Below are positions 30,768-39,243 of a stretch of 56,947 nucleotides of DNA, one piece after another. Origin of the DNA: CAZGAH01 sp964523295. GTDB taxonomy: Bacteria > Desulfobacterota > Desulfovibrionia > Desulfovibrionales > Desulfovibrionaceae. The translations under genes and the position numbers were made by a program. The number at the start of each line of letters is the position of its first letter. Within the stretch, counting starts at the first letter, position 1. The stretch lies in the NCBI GenBank assembly GCA_964523295.1, contig CAZGAH010000017.1, positions 1-56,947 of the forward strand. The letters run 5' to 3'. The notes beneath the pieces were generated by a model that did not search any database, had not been told where the DNA came from, and saw only the letters and a program-made list of their open reading frames with translations.

Positions 30768-30889
30768 GGCGCAGCCCTGCCGGAGACGTTCGCCTCGCCC
30801 GACTGCCCTGGGGCAGCGTCTCCGGCAGCATCGCACCGAGCCGGCTCTTTGTCTCCAACCCCGTCCTGCTCCTTGAGGCTGCGGCACCT

Positions 30890-32518
30890 ATGAACTATTG
30901 GCACTCCCTGGCGGGCCGCCTGTTCAAGCTCGTCTTTACGGCCTACATCCTCCTGGCCGTTTTCGTAACCCTGGTGCAGCTCGGCATCGAATATTCTGCC
31001 ATTCAGCGCCTTATCGGGCACGATCTCGCTTCGTTAGGCGATTCCTTCGCCGGCGGCGTCACAGAAGCCATGTGGGAGCTTGATCGCGAGATGATGAAAA
31101 CCATGGCTCAGGGCATTTCGCAATCCTCGATCGTTACCGGGGTAATCATCGCCGCCCCAAACGGGAAGCCGTACGCCTCCGTAGGCGACGTGCATGAATC
31201 AGAACCGCTTGCCGCGCCCAACATCTTCGCTCCTTTCCAGTTCAACCACAGAACATTATCGAAACCCACGGCACACGGCGTGCGCCAGCTGGGTTCGGTG
31301 ACCATCTACGCAAACAGGTCTGTTGCTATTGGAAGGGTAAAATACAGCTTTATTGTCATACTTGTTAATTCGATAGTCAAAACTGCCGGCTTGTGGTTTA
31401 TATTTTATATTGTCATCACGAAGTGGCTGTCTCGTCCGCTCTCCGAAATGACAACCATTGTCTCTCAGATACAATTTGCTTCGGAATCAAACACCATGGT
31501 GCCGCTACGCTATCCGCATGAAGATGAGCTCGGCAGCCTGGCCGATTCCATGAACAAGATGCAGGAGCGTCTTTTCTCTGCGCATAATGAGCTTGAATTG
31601 ATGAATATTCACCTGGAAAAGACCGTGGAGGAGCGCACGCGGCGACTTTCCGAGGCCCTGCGCTTCAACGAGACCATTCTGCTCAGCTCGCCGTTGCCCA
31701 TGGGTGTCTATACGGAAAGCGGAGACTGCGTTTTGGCAAATACCGCCTACGCACAGCTCCTGGGCATGCCCATCGAGGACGTCCTGGAGATTAATTTTTA
31801 TGCCCTGAAGTCATTACAGATTCCGGACCTTCATGCCTGTTTCGAGCAGACCTTGCGCTGCCGCTGCCTGCAATCCGTAGAAATCAGCATGGACATCGCC
31901 AGAAACAGGTCTCTCTGGCTGGAGTGCAGGATACTGCCGACCAGCACCACGAGCGGCGACCACTTGCTGGTCCAGTTCATTGACCTGACCGAGCGCAAGC
32001 GCGTTGAAGAGGACCTGCGGCATCACGCCTTCCACGATCCTCTGACCCACTTGCCCAATCGGCGGATGTTTCTGGACAGGCTGCAACTGGCCATTCACAC
32101 GACGCAACGCCAACACGGTCATGGCGCCGTGCTTTTTCTCGATCTGAATAAATTCAAACAATTGAACGATACGCACGGGCACGACGTCGGCGATATGCTG
32201 CTGGTCGAAGTGGCCAATCGCTTAAGAAAACTGGTTCGCAGTTCGGATACCATCGCCCGACTCGGCGGCGATGAGTTCGTGGTGCTTCTGGAGGGCCTGG
32301 GTGAGCGTCCCGAGCAGGCCGAACGCTACGCCAGAGCGGTCGCCGGGGCCATCAGGGCAGAATTGAGCGCAGAATATATTCTGGGCGAGATACACCATTC
32401 AGGTTCCGCAAGCGTAGGCATTACTATTTTCGATGGGAATGCAGAGGATCCCGACAGCATCCTGAAACTGGCTGACGAGGCAATGTATCAAATTAAAAAA
32501 GGCGTATCATCCAGATGA
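30890..32518 (+). CDS. Membrane diguanylate cyclase (HAMP-PAS-GGDEF)
   Basis: GGDEF proteins make cyclic di-GMP from two GTP. The layout is a helix at about residues 12-35, a periplasmic domain of roughly 120 residues, and a second helix near 155-178. A HAMP region, a coiled coil (LEKTVEERTRRLSEAL) and a PAS domain (about 260-370) follow. The catalytic domain shows DPLTHLPNRRMFLDRL, LDLNKFKQLNDTHGHDVGD and the intact GGDEF near residue 460. The RSSD five residues before GGDEF fits the inhibitory I-site RxxD, so product inhibition is likely. No EAL domain is present. The gene follows the binding-protein gene on the same strand. Confidence 0.9.
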   Translation: MNYWHSLAGRLFKLVFTAYILLAVFVTLVQLGIEYSAIQRLIGHDLASLGDSFAGGVTEAMWELDREMMKTMAQGISQSSIVTGVIIAAPNGKPYASVGDVHESEPLAAPNIFAPFQFNHRTLSKPTAHGVRQLGSVTIYANRSVAIGRVKYSFIVILVNSIVKTAGLWFIFYIVITKWLSRPLSEMTTIVSQIQFASESNTMVPLRYPHEDELGSLADSMNKMQERLFSAHNELELMNIHLEKTVEERTRRLSEALRFNETILLSSPLPMGVYTESGDCVLANTAYAQLLGMPIEDVLEINFYALKSLQIPDLHACFEQTLRCRCLQSVEISMDIARNRSLWLECRILPTSTTSGDHLLVQFIDLTERKRVEEDLRHHAFHDPLTHLPNRRMFLDRLQLAIHTTQRQHGHGAVLFLDLNKFKQLNDTHGHDVGDMLLVEVANRLRKLVRSSDTIARLGGDEFVVLLEGLGERPEQAERYARAVAGAIRAELSAEYILGEIHHSGSASVGITIFDGNAEDPDSILKLADEAMYQIKKGVSSR

Positions 32519-32808
32519 ATTTAGAGCTGTAAATTCACTGCATAATGACTATTGACGACGCTTCGCTCACGCCGATTCCTCTCCTCCTCCCTCGCCGCCT
32601 TCCGAAGGTCACCAGCCAGCCTTAAGCGGATAGTGGTGTTTCCTCCCCGAACCGATGCTTGACGGTATTGCAGAACATCCATTAGGAATTAGAGAAGTGC
32701 GCAGAGGCAGTGCCTTGCCGGCGTCCGGCGTGAATAGCCCTTTCCCTATCGAAGGATTATCAGCGGCGCCCGGAAGCGAGGCGTCGTCGCGAGTCGAGAG
32801 GTTGCGGC
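32519..32808 (+). other. Intergenic region upstream of the stator operon
   Basis: About 290 bases with no convincing gene or terminator. It separates the diguanylate cyclase gene from motA and presumably carries the motor promoter, which I could not pin down. Confidence 0.4.
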
Positions 32809-33660
32809 ATGATTGCTTTACTCGGGGTTTTCATTGTCACCGGTTGCGTGATCGGTGGCTTTTTGTTCGAAGGCGGACACCTGGCCATACTCGTCCAGCC
32901 GGCCGAGCTGCTTATCATCGGCGGCGCCGCTATAGGCTCGTTTCTCATCGCCTCGCCAATGAGTGTCGTCATGGACGTCATCAAGGCCGTCCCCAAGGTC
33001 TTCTTCGGCAAAGGGCACGGCAAAGACGATTACCTCGAAATTCTCGGCGTACTCTACCGGCTTTTCGCCGAGGCGCGCAAGGGAGGGACCGTGGCCATCG
33101 ACCAGCACGTCAACAATCCCTCGGGCAGCTCCATCATCAGCCGTTACCCAAAGGTGGCCAAGGACGACGTGCTCTGCAATTTCATCTGCGACAACCTCAA
33201 GGTGGTCGTTGCCGGCAATATTGAACCGCACGTCATGGACGCGATCATGGACCTGGACGTGCTCACGCGCTATCGTCATGCCAGCGAGCCCTCTCATGCG
33301 GTCGCCAAGGTCGCGGATTCGCTGCCCGGGCTGGGTATCGTGGCCGCGGTGCTCGGCGTGGTCCTGACCATGGGCAAGCTGAACGAGCCGCCCGAGGTGC
33401 TCGGGCACTCCATCGGCGCCGCGCTGCTGGGAACCTTCCTGGGCGTGCTGCTGTGTTACGGCTTCGTCGGCCCGATCGCCGCCAATCTCGAACACAGTGC
33501 CAAGGCGCATCAGGCCCAGCTGCGCACCATCAAGGCCGGCATCGCCGCCTTTGTCGCCGGCCTGCCGCCGCTGCTGGCGGCCGAAGCCGCGCGCAGGGCC
33601 ATTCCCGGACACGCGCAACCGTCGTTCGAAGAGCTGGAAGAGGCGATGAAACGTGGCTAA
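32809..33660 (+). CDS. motA: Flagellar motor stator protein MotA
   Basis: MotA forms the ion channel of the flagellar stator with MotB. The 283-residue product has four membrane segments: about residues 1-20, 30-52, 172-192 and 202-225. The large cytoplasmic loop between the second and third contains the charged rotor-facing residues. PGLGIVAAVLGVVLTMG and GAALLGTFLGVLLCYGFVGPI are the typical third and fourth helices. It is the first gene of a plus-strand operon and its stop overlaps the GTG start of the next gene by eight bases. Confidence 0.95.
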   Translation: MIALLGVFIVTGCVIGGFLFEGGHLAILVQPAELLIIGGAAIGSFLIASPMSVVMDVIKAVPKVFFGKGHGKDDYLEILGVLYRLFAEARKGGTVAIDQHVNNPSGSSIISRYPKVAKDDVLCNFICDNLKVVVAGNIEPHVMDAIMDLDVLTRYRHASEPSHAVAKVADSLPGLGIVAAVLGVVLTMGKLNEPPEVLGHSIGAALLGTFLGVLLCYGFVGPIAANLEHSAKAHQAQLRTIKAGIAAFVAGLPPLLAAEAARRAIPGHAQPSFEELEEAMKRG

Positions 33661-34417
33661 AAAGGGTGTCCGTTCCGGCCCTACCATTATCGTCCGGCGC
33701 GAGGAACCCGAAGATGAGGGGAGCCATGGCGGCAGCTGGAAGGTCGCCTACGCCGATTTCGTCACCGCCCTGATGGCCCTGTTCCTGCTGCTCTGGCTGC
33801 TCATGGCGCTCAAACCCCAGGACAAGGCCGCGCTGGCAGTTTTTTTTCAAAGCCCAGAGGACGCGCAGAATTCCGAGGTCGGCAAGCCGCTGATCGGCGA
33901 GGCAGCATCACGCGATATCGTCATTATCCGCTCCGACCCGCTCAAGCGCACGCAGCTCAACGTTGCCGGCAAACTCAAGGAACTGCTGAAAAATACGCCG
34001 AAGATATCGCAAAACTCAGGCTTGAGCGTCGATGATCGCGGCGTTGCGCTGGAGATCGGCACCGCCGTGCTGTTCGAACCCGATTCCGCGCGACTGACCT
34101 GGCTGGCCCGGCAGATGCTGGACCAGGTAGCGGAAATTTTCTTCACCTACAAGGCCGATATCACCATCTCAGGCCACAGCGACAGCGACGAGGCCCGCGG
34201 CGCCGGCTATGACTCCGAATGGGAGCTGTCCATGGCCCGGGCCGGCGCAGCCATGGAGTACGTCGCCGACAAGTTCCCCGACCCACCCGGTCGAATGGAG
34301 ATTCGCGCCTACGGCGACTCCAGACCACAGACCCGCGGGGACACCCCGGAAGCACGGCAGAAGAACCGTCGGATCGAAATCCACTACTCGTTTCCAGATC
34401 TGGAACTGAGCATGTAG
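33653..34417 (+). CDS. motB: Flagellar motor stator protein MotB (first copy)
   Basis: MotB binds peptidoglycan and carries the ion-translocating Asp. Residues SWKVAYADFVTALMALFLLLWLL form the single N-terminal membrane helix, with the conserved Asp in YADF at its start. The C-terminal OmpA-like domain has LFEPDSARL, ISGHSDSDEARG and a RRIEIHY ending. The GTG start at 33653 overlaps motA, with GAGG upstream. The protein is 254 residues. A second MotB-like gene follows 30 bases downstream. Confidence 0.93.
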   Translation: MAKKGVRSGPTIIVRREEPEDEGSHGGSWKVAYADFVTALMALFLLLWLLMALKPQDKAALAVFFQSPEDAQNSEVGKPLIGEAASRDIVIIRSDPLKRTQLNVAGKLKELLKNTPKISQNSGLSVDDRGVALEIGTAVLFEPDSARLTWLARQMLDQVAEIFFTYKADITISGHSDSDEARGAGYDSEWELSMARAGAAMEYVADKFPDPPGRMEIRAYGDSRPQTRGDTPEARQKNRRIEIHYSFPDLELSM

Positions 34418-34447
34418 CTCAGGGGCCTTCGACACCAAGAGCGCCCA

Positions 34448-35470
34448 ATGGCTGAGAAAAAGCGCGATATCATCGTCCTGACCGTACGCGAGGAGAGCGA
34501 AGGCGGCGGTCATGGGGGCAGCTGGAAGGTCGCCTACGCGGATTTCGTCACCGCACTCATGGCCCTGTTCCTGCTCCTGTGGCTGGTCATGGCGCTCAAG
34601 CCGCAGCAAAAGGCCGGTCTGGCCCAATTTTTCAAGGACCCGAAAGACCTGGCCAAGGTCAAGCTTGCCGTGGAGACCGGAGCACCGGCCCGGGTCATCA
34701 AGGTCCACGTGGTCGATGAAGCCAAACTCACCAATCGCGACCAGATCCAGCGCGACATCCAGACCCGGCTCAAGGAATGGGTCACCAAGGACATGGCCCG
34801 CATCCACTCTGTCGACGTGCTCGCCGAAGACCGCGGCGTGCTCATCTATGTCAACAATTCCCTGCTCTTCGAACCCGGCGCCACGAAACTCAAACAGGAA
34901 GTGCGCGAACTCCTGCAGCAAGTCGCCGAAATCATGAAAACACACAACCTCGATCTCGAAATACGCGGTCACGCCGACGACAGCGAACAGCTTGACGCGC
35001 GCTACGACAATAAATGGACCCTGTCCGGCGTCCGCGCCATGCAGGCCAAACGCCTGCTCTGCGATACGCAGGGGATATCCTACCAGCGGGTAGAGGCCAT
35101 CGGCTACGGCGACTCACAGCCTCTTTTCCCTGTGAACAAACCCGGAAACAAAGATAAAAACCGGCGGCTCGAGTTCTATTTCTACGTTCCGGTCGGCGAA
35201 AGCCCTCCTCCCCCGGAGGCAATGCAAGGCGGTAGCCAACAACCGGCACCAGCCCCGGCTCAGCCAGAAACCGGGCCAGAGCAGCCGGCCACCGCACCGA
35301 TGCCTGAGCAGCCGGCAAGCCCGCAGGCCGGACCGCAACCACAGGCGCCCCCCTCCGCACAGCCGGCCAACCCGGCAGCGGAACCGCAAGCGCAATCCCC
35401 GCCGCCTGTGCAGCCGTCGGCGGACAACGCACCCGCCCCAGCCCCGGACGCAGCCGGTCCCGGACCTTGA
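34448..35470 (+). CDS. Second MotB/OmpA-like stator protein with a Pro/Ala/Gln-rich tail
   Basis: A paralogue of the preceding MotB. The N-terminal helix SWKVAYADFVTALMALFLLLWLV is nearly identical to it, including the Asp. The OmpA-like domain shows LFEPGATKL, IRGHADDSEQLD and KNRRLEFYF. From about residue 260 the protein ends in some 80 residues made almost only of Pro, Ala, Gln, Glu and Ser. The first MotB has no such tail. The tail could span or contact the periplasm or peptidoglycan. One MotA with two MotB genes could give mixed stators or stators used in different conditions; that is inference. Confidence 0.88.
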   Translation: MAEKKRDIIVLTVREESEGGGHGGSWKVAYADFVTALMALFLLLWLVMALKPQQKAGLAQFFKDPKDLAKVKLAVETGAPARVIKVHVVDEAKLTNRDQIQRDIQTRLKEWVTKDMARIHSVDVLAEDRGVLIYVNNSLLFEPGATKLKQEVRELLQQVAEIMKTHNLDLEIRGHADDSEQLDARYDNKWTLSGVRAMQAKRLLCDTQGISYQRVEAIGYGDSQPLFPVNKPGNKDKNRRLEFYFYVPVGESPPPPEAMQGGSQQPAPAPAQPETGPEQPATAPMPEQPASPQAGPQPQAPPSAQPANPAAEPQAQSPPPVQPSADNAPAPAPDAAGPGP

Positions 35471-35605
35471 GCGCGGAAGCGGATTTGTCTTTTCCCGTGT
35501 ATCAGGGTATACTTCGTCGCTCGCATGAACGGCCCCCCGGCCATGGCCTCAACGTCTGGCTGCCTGCGACCGGACAGGAATTCAATGCAGAGGGGATTGC
35601 CTGGC

Positions 35606-35830
35606 ATGAACACCGGACAGCCCGTGTCCTCGTCGATTACGGTGGAGCTGCAACCCGACGGAGAGGTGCTCCAGCTGCCCCGGGCCAAGACCGTGTTGCA
35701 GCTGCTCAACCGCCTGAAACTGAAGCCGACGTCAGCGCTGGTCATCCGGAACCAGCAACTGCTGACCCCTGACATGCGCATCGAGCCCGGCGACGCGATC
35801 ACTATCCGTCGGGTGGGCTCTCGCGGCTGA
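35606..35830 (+). CDS. MoaD/ThiS-like ubiquitin-fold protein
   Basis: The 74-residue product has the beta-grasp pattern of the sulfur carriers MoaD and ThiS: ITVELQPDGEVLQLPRAKTV, LNRLKLKPTSALVIRN, and LTPDMRIEPGDAITIRRV. Sulfur carriers end in Gly-Gly, which is adenylated and thiolated. Here the end is VGSRG, with a single terminal Gly, so classical activation may not apply. The ATG at 35606 follows an AGAGGGGA element; an ATG at 35585 is an alternative. The gene stands between the stator operon and an asparagine synthetase gene, so context does not tell which sulfur pathway, if any, it serves. Confidence 0.72.
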   Translation: MNTGQPVSSSITVELQPDGEVLQLPRAKTVLQLLNRLKLKPTSALVIRNQQLLTPDMRIEPGDAITIRRVGSRG

Positions 35831-35980
35831 ACGCCGCGGCAGCTTTCGTTCTGCCAAAGGTATCGTAATTGTGGCCATGCACTGGAGTCTTCCTTCCCCT
35901 TCGATCGCTCCCCCATGCTCCGATGGGCCGACGCATCGCCTGCCCATGAGCTCCCACATCGGTTTTTCGGTACCCCGCGC

Positions 35981-37996
35981 ATGTGCGGCATAGCCGGATT
36001 CTGGGACCAGCCCGGCCCTGAGGATGCCTTTACGCCGGTGCTCAAACGCATGGCCGCCTCCCTGCGTCATCGCGGACCGGACAGCTCCGGACTCTGGTTC
36101 GACCAGCGCGCCGGAATCGGTTTCGCTCATACGCGCCTGGCTATTGTGGATCTCTCCCCGGCCGGGCATCAGCCCATGCACTCGAACGACGCCCGCTGGA
36201 CGATCACCTTCAATGGCGAGGTGTATAACTTCGAGGCCATACGTCGCGAACTCGACGCCGCAGGCCTGGCGCCGTCTGGTGGATGGCGCGGACACAGTGA
36301 TACCGAGATCATCCTCGCCGCGGTCTCGGGCTGGGGCGTCGAGCGTGCCCTTTCCCGCTTCGTGGGCATGTTCGCCATGGCGTTGTGGGACCACCGCGAA
36401 CGCGAATTGTGGCTCATCCGCGACCGCCTGGGCATCAAGCCCCTCTATTACGGTTTTTGCGGCACGACCCTGGTTTTCGCCTCCGAACTCAAGGCCCTCC
36501 GGGCGCTGTCGTCCTGGCGTGGCGAGGTCGACGCCCGCGCCCTGGCGCTCTATCTGCGCTATCTCTACGTGCCCGCGCCGCTTTCCATCTGGCAGGGCGT
36601 CCAGAAACTGTTGCCCGGGGCCTGGCTGCGGATCACCGCCGCGGACATGGAGCAGCGCCGTGTGCCGGAGCCGGTTCGCTACTGGCGCGTCGAGGACGCA
36701 GTCGCGGCCGGGCTGGCTGATCCCTTTGCAGGGAGCGAGGCAGAGCTTGTCCGGGAGCTGGACCAACGGCTGTCCAACGCGGTCGGGCTGCGCCTGGTGG
36801 CGGACGTCCCGCTTGGCGCGTTCCTGTCCGGCGGCATTGACTCGTCAACCGTCGTCGCCCTGATGCAGGCGCAGTCGTCGCAACCCGTGCGGACCTATTC
36901 CATCGGCACGCACAGCAGCGACTACAACGAGGCCGAGCAGGCCAAAGCCGTCGCGCGTCATCTCGGTACGGCGCACACCGAACTCTACGTCGAGCCGGAG
37001 CAGGCGCTCGCCGTTGTGCCGCTGCTTCCGGAACACTACGACGAGCCCTATGCCGACATCTCGCAGATACCGACCCTGCTGGTCTCGCGACTGGCTCGCC
37101 GCGACGTCACGGTCAGCCTCTCCGGCGACGGCGGAGACGAACTGTTCGGCGGGTACACCCGCTATCTACAAGGCCCGGGCCTGTGGCGGCGCATGTCCCG
37201 ACTGCCGCTGCCTCTGCGGCGCCTTGTGGCTGGCGCACTGCGCCACGGCGGCGAGGCGGGGCTCGACGCCGTCTACCGCGCCGTTGCCCCGCTGCTGCCA
37301 CCGGAGCGACGCCAGACGCTGTTTCGCGACAAGATCCAAAAGGTAACGGAGGGCCTTTGCGCGCCGCATGGGCCGGGTTTCTACCGCGCGCTGACCTCGC
37401 TCTGGCACAATCCCGGACAACTGCTCCAGTCGGAGCGCTGTGCCAGCCCGCCGCCCCTGGCGCCCGGACTCTTCGGGTTGCCCCTGCACCCGGCGGACGA
37501 CGGCCAGAATTGCGGTCTGCCCGCAGGCATGGACTATGCGGCCTGGATGATGGCCGCCGATCAGACCAGCTATCTGCCCGACGACATCCTGACCAAACTG
37601 GACCGGGCCAGCATGGCCGTATCCCTGGAGGCGAGGGTGCCGCTGCTCGACCATCGCGTCGTGGAGTTCGCCTGGCGCATTCCGCCCGGTTTGACCTTTC
37701 GCGCCGGACGCGGCAAACATGCCCTGCGACGCGTGCTTGAGACCTACGTGCCCCCTGCCCTGACAGACCGCCCCAAGCAGGGCTTCGATCTGCCTTTGGA
37801 TGCCTGGCTGCGCGGGCCGCTGCGCGGTTGGGCCGAGGAGCTGCTCGACGCGCGCGAGATGCAACGCCAGGGTTACCTGAATCCCGAGCCGGTCAGACAG
37901 GCCTGGACAGCGCACCTCTCCGGACGGCGCAACCTGCAACACCAGCTGTGGGGGGTGCTGATGTTTCAGGCCTGGCGGGCCAGGTACGGCGCATGA
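35981..37996 (+). CDS. asnB: Glutamine-hydrolysing asparagine synthetase family protein
   Basis: AsnB makes amides from aspartate-like acceptors using ATP and ammonia released from glutamine. The N-terminal nucleophile Cys follows the start Met directly (MCGIAGFWDQ), which fixes the start at 35981 because the Met must be removed. RHRGPDSSGLW, RLAIVDLSPAGHQPM and FNGEVYNFEAIR complete the amidotransferase domain. The PP-loop of the synthetase domain is LSGGIDSSTV near residue 285. The product is 671 residues. Paralogues of AsnB occur in polysaccharide and secondary-metabolite clusters. The glycosyltransferase 85 bases downstream suggests such a role, modifying a sugar or amide on a surface polymer, rather than housekeeping Asn synthesis. 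Confidence 0.9.
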   Translation: MCGIAGFWDQPGPEDAFTPVLKRMAASLRHRGPDSSGLWFDQRAGIGFAHTRLAIVDLSPAGHQPMHSNDARWTITFNGEVYNFEAIRRELDAAGLAPSGGWRGHSDTEIILAAVSGWGVERALSRFVGMFAMALWDHRERELWLIRDRLGIKPLYYGFCGTTLVFASELKALRALSSWRGEVDARALALYLRYLYVPAPLSIWQGVQKLLPGAWLRITAADMEQRRVPEPVRYWRVEDAVAAGLADPFAGSEAELVRELDQRLSNAVGLRLVADVPLGAFLSGGIDSSTVVALMQAQSSQPVRTYSIGTHSSDYNEAEQAKAVARHLGTAHTELYVEPEQALAVVPLLPEHYDEPYADISQIPTLLVSRLARRDVTVSLSGDGGDELFGGYTRYLQGPGLWRRMSRLPLPLRRLVAGALRHGGEAGLDAVYRAVAPLLPPERRQTLFRDKIQKVTEGLCAPHGPGFYRALTSLWHNPGQLLQSERCASPPPLAPGLFGLPLHPADDGQNCGLPAGMDYAAWMMAADQTSYLPDDILTKLDRASMAVSLEARVPLLDHRVVEFAWRIPPGLTFRAGRGKHALRRVLETYVPPALTDRPKQGFDLPLDAWLRGPLRGWAEELLDAREMQRQGYLNPEPVRQAWTAHLSGRRNLQHQLWGVLMFQAWRARYGA

Positions 37997-38081
37997 ACCG
38001 GCTTGGCCGCCAGCTATTTACGAGACTGGCGAAGGCGTATAGGAACGTGGCTGCGGTCCGGCATCCCGGCCTTTGGAGGAA

Positions 38082-39212
38082 ATGATTTTGGCGTTGAAAC
38101 GGCTTTGCATCGTCTCGAATCTCGATCTGAACATTTTGCTCTTCCGCAGGGCGCTGATCGAGGGGCTGTTGCGTCGGGACATTGCGGTGTCGGTCGTCGT
38201 GCCCGAGGGGCGCTATACGAAGGGGCTGGAGGCGCTCGGGGTGCAGGTCCGCCACTATCCGCTGGCCCGCGGGAGCCTGAATCCGTTCAATGCGCCGCTG
38301 ACCATCCTGTCATTACGCCGCACGCTCCGGGAACTCGCCCCGGACATCATCCACAGCTTCACGCACCAGGCCAACCTGTACGTCCGCTTTGCCGCGTTGC
38401 GTCCGTCGCGCGTGGTACACTCGATCACCGGGCTGGGCTCGGGGTTTCTGCGGCCCGGCATCTCGGGCCGGGCTTTGCGGGCGCTGTTCAAGGCGCTGTA
38501 CTGGGGCAGCTCGGGCCTGTGCCGGGCGCTGGTGTTTCAAAACGACGCCGACCTGGACTATTTCAAACGCAGTGGTGTAGACATACGCCGCTTTACCCCG
38601 CGGTCGCACGGAGAGCAGGCCGTGGTCGCGGCCCGCTCGGCCCTGGGTCTGCGGCCGGAGCACGTAGTCTGCACCATGAGCGCGCGTCTGCTCTACGACA
38701 AAGGTATCATGGAATACGTCCACGCGGCGGCGGCTCTGGCGGAATCCTGCGCTGAAGCCCGGTTTCTGCTCGTCGGCGAGCCGGACTCCGGGAATCCGAA
38801 GTCGCTTACGGAGGCCGATCTCGCGCTGATCGACGGCATAGGTAATGTCATCCGGGCCGGGTGGCGGGACGACATGGACCTGATCTGGAATCTGAGCGAT
38901 GTGGCCGTGCTGCCCTCGTACCGTGAAGGACTGCCCATGAGCCTGCAGGAGGCGTTGGCCAGCGGTCTGCCCGTGGTCACGACCGATGTTCCCGGTTGCC
39001 GGGAGATTCTTGCCGGCGGGCATCATGGTCTGCTCGTTCCGGCCGGCAATATGCCCGCCCTGGCCGAGGCCATGCGCCAGCTCATCCAGTCGCCCGCCCT
39101 GAGGCAGCAGCTCGGCGAAGCGGCGAGGCGCAAGGCGGAGCAGGACTTCGACGGCGAAACCATCGCCACGCGGCACCTCGAACTCTACGCCCGCCTGCTC
39201 GCCGACGAGTGA
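38082..39212 (+). CDS. Glycosyltransferase family 4
   Basis: The predicted enzyme transfers a sugar from a nucleotide-sugar donor to an acceptor, probably at the cytoplasmic face of the inner membrane. It has the two Rossmann-like domains of GT-B enzymes. The C-terminal half has ARLLYDKGIMEYVHAA and the Ex7E element within SYREGLPMSLQEALASGLPVV, which binds the donor. No membrane helix is evident apart from a short hydrophobic stretch. GGAGGA sits just before the ATG at 38082. Spacing is better for a TTG at 38088, so the start is ambiguous by two codons. It probably works with the asparagine synthetase gene before it on a surface polysaccharide. Confidence 0.87.
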   Translation: MILALKRLCIVSNLDLNILLFRRALIEGLLRRDIAVSVVVPEGRYTKGLEALGVQVRHYPLARGSLNPFNAPLTILSLRRTLRELAPDIIHSFTHQANLYVRFAALRPSRVVHSITGLGSGFLRPGISGRALRALFKALYWGSSGLCRALVFQNDADLDYFKRSGVDIRRFTPRSHGEQAVVAARSALGLRPEHVVCTMSARLLYDKGIMEYVHAAAALAESCAEARFLLVGEPDSGNPKSLTEADLALIDGIGNVIRAGWRDDMDLIWNLSDVAVLPSYREGLPMSLQEALASGLPVVTTDVPGCREILAGGHHGLLVPAGNMPALAEAMRQLIQSPALRQQLGEAARRKAEQDFDGETIATRHLELYARLLADE

Positions 39213-39243
39213 CCCCCTTTCCCTGCCGGTCGATTCGTTTCTG

